Part shown: positions 27,401-40,500 of the stretch, in pieces
Layout of the letters: each line of letters starts with the position of its first letter
How positions within the stretch are numbered: position 1 is the first letter of the stretch
Assembly: GCA_950022655.1 (NCBI GenBank)
Contig: OX465584.1
Coordinates: forward strand, 32,740,988-32,804,987
Source of the DNA: Alentia gelatinosa
Taxonomy: Eukaryota > Annelida > Polychaeta > Phyllodocida > Polynoidae
Direction: 5' to 3'
Length of the DNA: 64,000 bases
The notes under the pieces: generated by a model
Databases searched by the model: none
The model's input: the letters and a program-made list of their open reading frames with translations, nothing else
Told to the model about the DNA's origin: nothing
Made by a program: the position numbers and the translations under genes

Positions 27401-28470
27401 GTCAGACACTTCCTTTGATAGACTCCAAAACCAGCATTCAACCACTGCCTCCAAGTGTCTGCGAAAGAGACTATGATGTCACGTGCGAGAAAACTGAGAA
27501 GGCGTGAGATAGAGTCTTCTGGGACAGATGGGGGCAGCATAGCAAGACTTGTCCTGTTTTTTTCCGCTATGCTGTCCCAAACTAGGGACACGTCCACAAC
27601 AGTGAACTCACACACCACCCCAACAGTGACACGCCTTATGAAATGAGACTTAAAATTTTTCGCTATTCCTGCCACTATTGGTGTCACTATTCATGTCACT
27701 AACTGGCTAGTGACGGCCATCTATTGAAACGGGCCCCTGGACCCTGTTTTTCAGTCACTACATGATCTTAGTCTTGTAAGCTGAGATGTCTCAGCGATCG
27801 TAAGACAATTTGCAAGACAAAAGATTGCAGGTGTGCTATAGACAGTATCGTAGTGCGCCACGGGAGATCGCTGCTAAAAGTGTCTCAAGTATAGAATTGT
27901 CTTAGGTTCAATCAAACCTCACTGTGCGTATATAGAGGATTTCCAGTGCTTTACCTACGAATTAAGCAATGAAACTTTAACACGAGTAAGGCATATGTAT
28001 AACCTATAATTGTACCAAATATAAAGAAGATCGGCCGTTGCGATCCGGAGATATCAGCGTTTGAATTTCGTCATAGCAATCGGCTGCTCTGGTGGCCAGT
28101 ATACCCTCCCATTTTCCGGTGCGCAGTGACTGTCGAGGTCGCCGCGTAAATTAGCGGAGGCGTGGGGAAAGTGGCCTGGCCACCAGAGGAGACGTTTGCT
28201 ATGACAAAATTCAAACGCCGAAATCTTCGGATCGGAGTGGCGGATCTTCTTCATATTTGGTACGATTATAGGTTATATGTATACCTTACTCGTGTTAGAA
28301 TTTCATTGCTTAATTCCTAAGGGGAATGAAGTTGCGCATTCAGTACGACATGTCCATAGATTTCTTAGGTCTAAGACTACTGTAAAAACAGCAAGATAAA
28401 TGCTTTTTTACATAAGTAATTCCGATGTTCAATCTATGACAGGAGATCTTATCCATAACATAGGAATTTG

Positions 28471-28553
<83 letters not shown>

Positions 28554-31500
28554 AAGTTACAGGCCCGATTATTTATGATGTGAGAGCGATTTCCATCTTC
28601 CAGGTTAGAAACCACTATTTTTTATCAGTACTCTTTCACAACGACACTTTTATAATTATCCTTTTGGTGTTTCGATCGTGAGAAGTATTTTTCTAAAGGC
28701 CATGTTCTATTACAATGAACCACTGGAGATTGATTTGGTCACCGACCGAAAGGCTCCCAGTCGCCGATAGTGGAGCTGTAATGGAGTCACCGACCATTGA
28801 TCATAGAGTAAGTGTTTTCGCAATTGTCATTTAGATTCACCAATGAGGATGACAAGAATTGGTTTGAGAAGACTATCATCAGTGTGGCCATTCAGCACCT
28901 TGGTGAGGAGTATACGACCGCAATTGGCATGGAACCATACTTTGTTGATTTCCTTCAAGACGCACCTGAACCAACTGGGGACGAGCCTGAAGATGCGGAT
29001 ATGGAAGCCCCAAAAATATACGAACTGGTAGAAAATAATTTTTAATCTTAGACCTACGCCATCATTTCTTTTTAAAGAAAAGATATTTAGAGCAAAGTGT
29101 ATCAATAACCTGGTAAACCTATATTCTAAATTCCATAGTTTTATTGTGGTTATTATGACCATGAGAAACAATTGATAAGCAACAAAAAAACGGAGGCACT
29201 GCACCACTCAGCTAGTTTGTGTTGAACCTACTGTAATGCTCAAAGTCTGTCTCAACTTGAGATCGGTCTCAACTTGAGATCGGTCTCAACTTGAGATCGG
29301 TCTCAACTTGAGATCGGTCTCAACTTGAGATCGGTCTCAACTTGAGATCAGTTTCAACTTGAAATCGGGGCCCTGTTTTTTAGTCATGACATTCGTAACT
29401 TATGACACGTATCTGCCGTCAGTGTGCTAGAGAGCTACGATCGTAGAGCGGATACATAACTTGCTGTAGATACGACACTTAGGGAGCTAAAAGGTGTGCT
29501 ATAGTCACAATAGTCGGTGGCCAATGGACCGGAAAAAGTCGCCATACGTGTCGGATATCTAAGACCACTCTGGACATGTTGTAGCAAATGCGCAACTTCA
29601 CTTCCCGTAAGAATTAAGCGATAGTGTATCCCTATGCTCACGTGACTTTAATTTATGCAGTGACCTCGACATTCACTGTGCAGGGGAGGTGGGAGGGTGC
29701 AATGGCCACCAGAGCAGACGTTTGCTATGACGAAATTCAAACGCCGATAGCTACTCAACGCTACGGCCGATTTTCTTCATATTTGAGGCGATTATAGGTT
29801 ATATGTATCCCTTACTCGTATTGAAATTTCATAACTTAATTCGTATGGGAAGCACAGGAAATCGACAGTGACGTTTTATAGAACATAAGACAGTTCTATA
29901 CTTGGCGTAACTTCAGACGAATTTCCCCAAGATCCCTTGATTCGACTTACGACCGTGTCTATAGCACACCCGCCATCTTGTGTCTTGAAAAAATGCGTAA
30001 AAACTTGATCCGATCTCAGGCGATCATAGACTTGCGATGTTGTGACTAAAAAACAGGGCCCAGTGCTAAAACTTATCAAAATTAAAAGATATTTAGAACA
30101 AAGTGTATTGATAACCTGGCAAACGTATATTCCAAATTTCATAGATTTATTGTGGTTATTATGACCATGAAAGACAATTGATAAGCAACATAACAACAAG
30201 GCACTGCACCACTCAGCTAGTTTGTGCTGAACCTACTGTAATGCTCAAAGTCAGTTTCAACTTGAGATCGGTTTCAACTTGAGATCTGTCTCAACTTGAC
30301 ATTGGTTCACTAAAGGTATCGCAAGGGATTTGACATAACAGTTTGGGGCGACAATAGGCAATTTAGAGGCTCTGGTTTACTTAAACCACAGGAAGATCAC
30401 TATAGAACTTGAGATAGCTCTACACTGAGGGCTAGGGATCTCAACTTGAGATCCTTGGAGTTAAGATCCCCTAAGATCGGCTGTGTAGACTTTAGACAAC
30501 GTCTGAAAAACACTTTTCGTCATTGATCTCAAAGTTGGTCTCAGGATCTTGGATTGATCTTAGCGGATCTCAAGTTGAGATCCTCTCGACTGAAAAACAC
30601 CCCCCAGGATCTCGGATTGATCTTAGCAGATCTCAACTTGAGATCTTCTCGACTGAAAAACACCCTCCTGTTTTTCAGTTGTGACGATGTTAGGGGATTT
30701 CAAGTTAAATGATCTCAAAAACGGTCTCAACCTGAGACCAGTTGATACTTGTCATAACTTATTTTTTCAGGTGCTAAAACTTTCTTAGATTAGAAAATAT
30801 TTAGATTGAAGGGTACTAATAATCTGACATACCTATATCCCAAATCTCATAGTTTTCCTTTGGTTATTATGACCACGAGAAGCATTTGATAAAAAACTGA
30901 AAAATGCAGGCACTGCACTACTCAGCTAGCTTGTGCATAACCTACTCTAATGCTCGATCTTATTTGAGGGGTAGGGTCAAGGTCACTTGAAGTTTATTAA
31001 ACCCACAGCGATTAATCACTAGCAATTGATTGTCAAACAGTGTAATAGAAAAATGACAAATAGTCATGTTTCCTATCATGAATCGAAATAAAACCTTAAT
31101 ATTTATTATTTTCCAAGTGTATGTGGCCACTATGATAGTTAATTTTCCATCAATATTTTGGTGATGATATGATATGATTAATTCTATTTACTTATTCTAA
31201 ATGTATTATGTTAGTCTAATGTTAGTATGTTGGGCAATGAGAGGCGATTTACAGGCCGTTCTTTACTAAAACTGGTATCTGGCAGGTAGATCATTATAGA
31301 ACCTGAGATCATACTATACAGATCGCTAGGGATCGTTTCTAGCTGAGATCTGCTGTGGCTCGCTGAGACCACGTCAGAAAAACATTTTCTGCCATTGATC
31401 TCAAAAACGGTCTCAGATTACTCACAGATCTCAGCAGATCTCAGGTTGCGATCGTCATGACTGAAAAACAACCCCCAGCTACAATCTCCCATGCAAATAT

Positions 31501-34500
31501 TTGGTTTAACATTTAAATAGGACATGGAAGGTAGGGCTCTCCAAGTCCCAGCAAATGACCTCAGGGATCTTCTTTAAGGGCTGCTGACGTCCTTGTGCAA
31601 TACACCCATGCATGTACTTTTATTAGATGCATACTACTACTCAGGCCTGGGATTTTCTTGGAATTCTCTTTATTTCCATGATTTTTGACGTCCCAGTGGT
31701 TATTTTTGAGATCAATATAAATAAGGAATTCACTTCGAATTTCTCCAAATGTCGAAGCCTTGCCTCGTTAGCCTCTACGTGGGTAACTGTCCCTGGACCC
31801 CATCGGGGGTTTTAATAGGCGGTCCCTAACTCGCTGCCGATTCATTTAAAACCATTTGCAATTTCCTAGTGCAATGCAAGATGGCTATTCCCTATACAAT
31901 TATTACAATTATTAGAATTAAGACCTCTCCTTGAGATATTCAACGGCCTCCAGGTAAACTTGTCTTATATAATAACTGTGAAAGTCAATGTTATTATAAA
32001 AAAACTCGATAGACACTGATTTTACATGATAGATAAACGTGTAATAATATATTACAGATTCCAAGCTACGAGGAGCTCAATGACCGCCTACAGCTCTTCA
32101 TGGCCTCTTACAACGAAACGGTGCGGGGAGCACACATGGACCTCGTGTTTTTCAAAGATGCCATGGTTCACTTGATCAAGGTAAGTACTGAAATCTTATG
32201 AGCCAGTAACACAAACCGTACATTTCCTCATGCTAATTTTCCAATGTTTTAGAAAATTATTTTTGCAAACATGATGCCTTTCATGATAACATAACAAGGT
32301 ATGAAAAATATCCTGATCTAATAAGAGCTTGATTCTTGTAGTGTAGGATACTCAGACAACATCCCGAAGCAAATCAATTCTAATATTTTCATTAACATCT
32401 ATCACGTTTTAGTCAGTAGAAAATAAATTGAAATTTCAGATTTCCCGCATCATCCGGACACCCAGAGGCAACGCTCTGCTCGTGGGAGTTGGCGGCTCAG
32501 GCAAACAGTCTCTCACCAAACTATCCTCGTTCATAGCTGGATACAAAATCTTCCAGATTACTCTCACTAGGTAAGTATTAGCCTCTAAATTCTCAAACTA
32601 CATATTTGCAAAAACCATATATGTAAAATAATACTGCTATCAGTGTGAGTGATTAAATGATTCAGTTTTCTTATTAGAAGGTGGACGGTTGGTCCGAAAC
32701 CTACTTTAGTATACCTCCTTGTAGAGTCACCAGGGCCCAGGGCCCTGTTTTTTAGTCACGACATCGTGGATCCACGATGGCCTAAGATCGTCCCTTGAGA
32801 CCAAGACATTATTTGATGATACAAAATGGCCGCCGTGCTATAGACGGTGTCGTAGCCTGCAGCCTACGATCTGAGTTCAAATTGTCGGCCCTGACGACAA
32901 GTATAGAACTGTCTTAGGTTCTATAACACATCACTCTGCGTATATAGAGGATTCTTCCACTTCCCGACGGAATTAAGTCATGAAATTTTAATACGAGTAA
33001 GGGGTACATATAACCTATAATCGTTCCAAATATGAAGAAAAACGGACGTAGCGTCCCGAAGTTATCGGCGTTTGAATTTCGTCATAGCAATCGTCTGCTC
33101 TGGTGGCTAGTCCCCCTCCCATGCCCCCCCCCCCCCCCCCCATACGCAGACAATGTCAAGGTCGCTGCATAAATTAGCGGAGATGGGGGGGGGGGGAAAT
33201 ACACTGGCCACCAGAGCAGACGACTGCTATGACGAAATTCAAACGCCGATAACTTAAGAACGAAGAGGACGACCTTCTTCATATTTAGTACGATTATAGG
33301 TTATATGTATACCTTACTCGTGTAAAAGTTTCATTGCTTAATTCCCACGGGAAGTAAAGTTCCGTGTTTGCTACGACATGTCTAAAATTGTCTTAGCCCT
33401 ACGACATCGTTGGTGACACTTTCCGCTTGGATGCCCACCGATGGTGGTGACTGTAGCACACATTTGAGCTCTCTAGGGGTCGTAGCCCCACGCCATTTGT
33501 CGCTGCTTCTACGATCGTAGCTCTATAGGACACTGATGCCTGGAAGATGTCGCCAATAACGATTGTCGTGACTAAAAAACAAGGCCCAGTTTTCCAGTCA
33601 CGACAATCGTTATGGGCAACGTGTTTCTGCTGTTACTGGAGGGGTCATACAGGAGCCTTTAAAACCTTTATTTTGAGAATTTAGCCTTTAAAGCCTTTAT
33701 TTCCAATTTTGAGCCTTTAAATGCCTTTATTTTCAGGTCTGAACCTTTATTTTTTATAAATGGAACTATTCTATTATGAAACCAGTATTTTTTTGCTTGC
33801 ATTCTTCATGAAATGAAAATTGAAAGGAAAGAGAAGGCAAATTCTGTTTGCTCCAAGGTTACCCATGTATTCATATCTTATAACAGGGTTCTGACAGCAC
33901 CTTGAAATCCTTAAAAATGGGATAACCTGGAAAAATCATGAAATATGGAATTTTAAAATTCTATCGATATAGCCTGGAATGTTCACAACCTGCAGCATTT
34001 AATTATATTTCTTCACATCTTTTACAACAGTAGGAATTTTGTCTCTTTATCTGTGAATCGTTATCATGCCTTGGAATTGAAAACACTAAAGTGTGTGTGT
34101 GTGTGTGTGTGGGGAGGGGGGGGGATGTCCACTGCAGTCCCAACACACTCCAACAAGCCTTATAACAAGCCTGGGGTTGGGCAGTTAGCTCAGAGGTTAG
34201 AGCACTGGCCTTGTAACCCCAAGGTAATAGGACTTTGTGGGTTCAAGTCTCACCCCCAGCAGTGGTAAATTTACTGCTATATCAAAGGCCAATCCTTCTC
34301 ATACCATGTCTATGTGGTGTCAGGGATGTCAGTTTTCCTTGTTTCCGCGGAATTCCTTGTTTTCATTTTTGGAATAAGAAATCCTATTTTTCTTGTATAA
34401 AATTAACATAACTAAAAAATACTCATAGATTCCCTAATTAACCTGCCTCCAAACCCATGTTCCGTAGTGATAATGTTATTTGTATCTACTATATTTCAGG

Positions 34501-37500
34501 TCTATTTTGTGTATATATAATTCTAATGTCTAACCATGTATTGCTGGGAAAAATATTTCCTTGTTTTTTTCCGACCCCAACTGACATCCCTGTGGTGTGG
34601 GAAGTAAAAGAACGCTCACCTCAGTAAATGTGTAGTAGTGAGATTTCTACCTGAATTCATTACATCGATTCGATCACCACCCTTGTGGTGTAAAAGAACC
34701 TTGAGAAAGTCTGGGAAGGACCTATTATGGTTGACTGGACATTAATTCAAACCAAACAAACAATATGACAAGCCTTCTGACACAAAATGGAATATTTTGA
34801 GTTTTTGTCATAGCAGTGGACACCCCATCTCGACACAGTCTTCTGACACACTCCGACATTTCTGACACAGAAATAGAGGCCAGTTTGTGTCAGAGTATGT
34901 TGGGAGCATTCTGTACTATGTATAAACTATGCATCCCCCCCCCCCCCCCCACGCACACATGCACCTTCATAAATCATTTATAATGACATATATACAATAT
35001 TTTCTAAATTTCATAGAGACATGCATTACCAATGGTTTGTTGAACATATTCAGATATAAAATATTTTAATAATCATATACTTTTAAACCTATAATCAGGG
35101 TCTGAGATACATGATTATTTATATTTGTTTGGATTTCTAATACTACCAGTATTAATGAAAGACAAAAATTCACTAACTTTTTTTGATTTTTTTTTAGACA
35201 ATTGAGGAAAATCATATTTCTCAGTATATTTCCTATAGAAACAAAGTCCCCCAAGTGAGCTGGTGGTGTCGGAGTGTGTCAGTACCATGGCAACCTTTCA
35301 TTTCCTGCCAAACCCATTGCGCCATCACCAACAAGGCTTTACGACACATTCTGACACAGATATTTTTTTGTCTGGTATGGGAGGCATTGGGCACCCACCT
35401 TAAGGTGTTAATATATCTGTGAGGTAACTAGAAAAAGTAATCAGAGGAGTCAGTATTTTTATACTAAATCTGAAACACCCCCTGAGACCTCAGAGAGAAA
35501 GATACAAATAAGGCTGATTAATTTAGCATGATTTTTTTATGTGGGGGGGGGGGGGGGGGGGCTTTGTCAAAATGGTTTTTTATGCCATATCTTAAATCTG
35601 ATAATTACAACCGGACATCCGCAGGCATAAGACTTTCCTGAATATTTCAGAAATTCAGGATTTTTGTGGTCATTCATAAGATTGATGTAATTCTGAGGAA
35701 AATTTTTGTTTAAGGGTGGGGGTTCAAAGTGAATACCTGAAAGATGGTGAGCAATATTTTCACAATTCTGACAATTATAGCTTTCAGCTGAGGCCAGGAA
35801 TTCACATAGACTATCTCAAAATGCAGAAGCTTCCCCCAAACAAGGCACTATTTTGGGGTCTTTTTAAGGCCTAAGCAGCAGCGAAAACCGAATTTTCATT
35901 AGTTTTTTTTCAATTTCCTGGTCCCATCTCTGCATCCTCATAACATGTTCATTACATATGATTGAATCCAATAAAACAAAATAAAAAACCAGTAAGATAG
36001 GATTGCCAACTTCAAAAGTTTCATAGGCATACAAGTTATGATAGTTATGAACAGGAATTCTGCCAGAGCCTATAAATCTTCATTTTCTTCAAAGATCCCA
36101 GAACAAAGCAGGCATGATAGTCTGTCAGCAAATTTCTCTGATTTTTCAGCCACCAGGGCCTTTCTTGAGATAAGTGTAGATCTGGTGAGAAAATGTTTGG
36201 AGGTCTGTTACTCGGTCTAGATGGCTAATTTTTTAACTTGTGTACATTTCCATCATTGAAATTAGTCAAAAGGGAACACTTAGAACACTTAGAAATGACA
36301 AAATCTCTAGAAATAGCTCAAATTCTAGCTTGTGGGACTTTGCCCCCTCGGCCCCAACAAGAGGACTGCCCCAGCCTGCACTGCAAACCTTTATGCCAGC
36401 CACCAGAATGCTGCCCATTCATCTATTTTAAAAAAAGAAAAAGAAGCCATTATCATACCTGATAAAGACAGTTATATACAAAAGCCTATGATGGATGATG
36501 TGAAGGCATGTTTTTGAGCGCGGGAAATCGCGCTCATATACATCATCTAGAATGGTTAGAATGCTCACACAGGCTTTCAGCTTACTGCAAAGAATCTAAC
36601 ACTTTACTATCCATGCGCCAACTATAAAGACCTGGTCAGATGAGCAGGGGTCCAGTATCAAGTCTTACCATACCCCCTGCCCCACTACTAACTTGGTTCC
36701 TTTTGATAGAACTTTCTTGGCTGAGTGACCTTGTGATTGTGTTTGCGCTACAGTCTAGGAAATCAACAGAAATCACATATTTTCAATGTATAAAATACCC
36801 AAGATGAAAACCAGGATTCTATAAATGGTTCAAGATCACAGAGAAAGGACAATTATGGTATCTTGAATGCGATAAGTGTACAAACTAGGAGCAAATAGTA
36901 TGTTCATCATTGATGAATGGGTGTGCAATTATAAATGAATATCAATTGAAAGGTTCACATTCAGCATCTGCCTGTGTCTACGATTCAAATATATCAAGCA
37001 CCAGTAGGTCAATCAGGTATTTTGGTCTTGAGTGATTGGGCAGTTGACCAAGACCTTCAATGAAAAATTCAGTCACAACCATAACGAGTTGAATGGGATG
37101 TGTGGTATGCTAGACCAGGCACAAGTTGAAATCAAAAATGTTACCCAACATACGACAAACACCTCAAAAGAAATATGCCAATGTATTTATGACTTGATTA
37201 TGAAACATTTTCACTGTATTAGGATACTTCTATTTTGATAAAGTAATCAGTTGTCATCTGTTGACACATGTGATATATGGTGATACTTTGGAAAAAACGA
37301 TTAAATCCATTCTCTGGGTTTATTGAAACATTCTTACTTTTATTTGATGAAATGATTTAGGTATACCGCGCTCTTCCATTATAAATGGAAATAACATTTC
37401 CTCCTAGTTTTAATTTCCATCATAGGTCTCACAAGATACCTGGAAATCAGGGAAATGACTTGGACAAATAATGGAAGATTAAAAGAATTTTTTAATCAGG

Positions 37501-40500
37501 AACACTGTGGGAATCATGTATAATATGTGTTCGATAGACACGACACTTTAGTGAATAGGCGATATGTCGTGAGTCTAAGAGGCGTAGGGCTGCCAAACGT
37601 GTTTTTCAGTCACGACAATCGTGGGGTCACGTGATCGAAAATGTCGCCCAAAGTGTCGTCCGTTCATGACACCTATGGACATGTCGTAGAGAATGCGCAA
37701 CTTCACTTTCCGCGGGAATTAAGTGATGAAATTTTAACACGAGTATGGTATATATAACACCTATAATCGTCCCAAATATGAAGAAAATCAGCTGCATCGT
37801 TCCGAAGTTATAGGCGTTTGAATTTCGTCATAGCAATCGTCTGCTCTGGTGGCCAGTGTATTTTCCCGACGCCTCCGCTAATTTATGCAGCGACCTTGAG
37901 ACTGCGGATCGGGAGGTCGGAGGGTGACTGGCCACCAGAGAAGACGATTGCTATGACGAAATTAAAACGCCGATAACTTTGGAACGGTGCAGCCGATTTT
38001 CTTCATATTTGGTACGATTATAGGTTATATGTATCCCTTACTCGTATGAAAATTTCATGGCTTAATTCCGTCCGGAAGTGGAGAAATCCTCTATATACGC
38101 ACAGTGATGTGTTATAGAACCTAAGACAGTTCTATACTTGTCGTGACGGCCGACAGTTTTAGCGGCGATCGTGAGTGGCGCACTACGATCGTGTCTATAG
38201 AACAGCGGCCATTTTGTGTCTTCTAGAATGTTGTGGAATCGCTGGACGATTGTACGGTATCGTTGCCCGACGATGTTGTTACTGAAAAACAGGGCCCTCG
38301 TGACCGGACCACTGTTTTTGCTTTTTATAGTAAACCAAGTACTAATAGGAATATGATTTCTGTTTTGGACAGAAAATTTTATGGCAATACAATATCTTAT
38401 AGATTTAGTATTTTGACATGGATCTGAAATAAAAAGAGAGATTTCAGTAGGGGACTTTTCCAGTCACAGGTCCGTTTGAAGAACTTCTTTATGGCCATAT
38501 TTCTACCCCTAAAACTGGTCCAATCATTTATCCTACCCCTAATATAAAATCCCATAGGCTTAACATTGGGTTTCCGTATGCCACGCTGACTGGCATACAG
38601 AGTTTTATATGCCACTAGTGGCATACAGCATTGTTATCACGTAATATTCCAAAATCGAGGAGATAGGGTAGGATAAAATCAAAACCAGATTCGTTTTAAT
38701 CTTGGCCACCGCATTCCACTCCTGAAGTTTTGGCTCCGGACTTCACTCGGCTTCCCCTCATGAAGTCACTTTGCCAAACTCCAGTCGTGGAATACGGTAG
38801 CCAAGATTAAACCTCATCCAGTTTTACGATATTATTTTTTTGTTATTCATTATTTTCATTGGGACAATCTTCAGCAGCTAGCTGGTATGAGTGAGTCTCC
38901 CAACATAGAAGAGTTACATCGTAATTTCACCTTATTTTTCAAATATACATAAGTCTCTAATAGATAATTGGTTATAGCAATGATTTGATTGTTTCTTATC
39001 CACATTTTCCTGGTGTGGTTTATAGGTACTGAGTAGTTCAGTAATCATATAGAACGTCCTGACCATGCCATAAAAGCTACAAAACAAGATGATAATTTAC
39101 AAATTTGTACGGAACGTTTTCGCCGAGTTCTGTACAAATAGTAAATTATCATCGAGTTTTGTGACTTGTACAAGCATGGAAGGTCGTTCTATATTTACTA
39201 TGTATCCGAAATTAGGAAAAATCATTAATTCAATTTGGCCTAACAACTAATATTTTAGTCAACATGTATGGAAGGTGTTCCATATTTTCCCATACCGAAC
39301 ACTGTTCCGTACGGTATTTTTACGTTATATGGCAAAACAGTGCGTATTTACAGTATATACAACATGGGTATATAGTAATATGGAGAAACAGGCTTACTGT
39401 CTTCGTAGGGGTAAAATACGCGGTGAAATTTGAAATCAGAATTCGATGCCGAAGTAATATAGTAATAGTAATATAGTGTACAGTGCTGTAGTCCATAGCA
39501 CTAGGTAAGGTAATGATCCTATCTGGATACATATATAGTGTTAGGAGAGTCCGTAACAAGGTCTTTACATAGAAATAAATCAAAGAGTTTTGATAACAAA
39601 TAAAGTTTGGTTCACAAGCAAGATAGCACAAGCGCAATTTCGCCTATTTCTTGATACAGGTGGCCAGTTTTAGTCAACCCCCATTTCCAACCTATATTGC
39701 GTGGCACTGTTAGTTAGTGACATCCTAGGAAGTGTCATTAATTAGGTAAAACATATATTTGATGGTATTTTTGCTAAAGCTACATATTGTATATTGGTAG
39801 GGGGTGGGGGTGGAGGCAGCAGGTGGATAGTTTATTCAGCATATTTAGAGACAAAAAGGAAGTCAGAATGGTTCATAATAATATTTTAGGGAATCAGTCA
39901 AGACCCAGTCAAATGGTATTTGGTTGGCAAAATTATTTGCAATGTACTGAAAGCAACTTGTTTCGGTCAAAGTCGTTGTTCCCTAACTCCCCTATTCATG
40001 GATGCATGCCTTCCCTCCCTCCCTCCCTCCCTCCCTCCCTCCCTCCCTCCCTCCCTCCCTCCCTCCCTCCCTCCCTCCCTCCCTCCCTCCCTCCCTCCCT
40101 CCCTCCCTCCCTCCCTCCCTCCCTCCCTCCCTCCCTCCCTCCCTCCCTCCCTCCCTCCCTCCCTCCCTCCCTCCCTCCCTCCCTCCCTCCCTCCCTCCCT
40201 CCCTCCCTCCCTCCCTCCCTCCCTCCCTCCCTACCTCCCTCCCTCCCTACCTCCCTCCCTCCCTACCTCCCTCCCTCCCTACCTCACTGTGTCTTCAGTT
40301 ACTTTTATTGAGTTCTATTTGTCCTTAGAATTATATTTCAAAATGCACACTTAGTTCTTGATTAATCAGATATTCCTTCTTCTAGATCATACAACGTGGG
40401 GAATCTGATGGACGACCTTAAGTATTTGTACCGTGTGGCAGGCCGTGAAGGGCAAGGCATCACCTTTATATTTACAGACAATGAAATCAAAGACGAGGCC

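Noticed and set aside
28340..28681. Tyr-Ile repeat proteins on both strands
   Set aside because: Created by the AT dinucleotide tract.
29250..29365. CRISPR-like direct repeats
   Set aside because: The 17-bp units are contiguous with no spacers, and the context is a eukaryotic MITE.
34171..34262. Functional tRNA-Thr gene
   Set aside because: A- and B-box-like motifs are present but the anticodon stem and acceptor stem do not pair; a tRNA-unrelated body follows, so it is a SINE.
36038..36517. Cluster of overlapping 60-74-codon frames in intron 9
   Set aside because: No domain, no coding-like conservation pattern recognisable, and no splice context; length is within chance expectation.
39787..40354. 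Long proline/serine/leucine-repeat open frames
   Set aside because: They are translations of the CCCT microsatellite in three frames; no splice or homology support.
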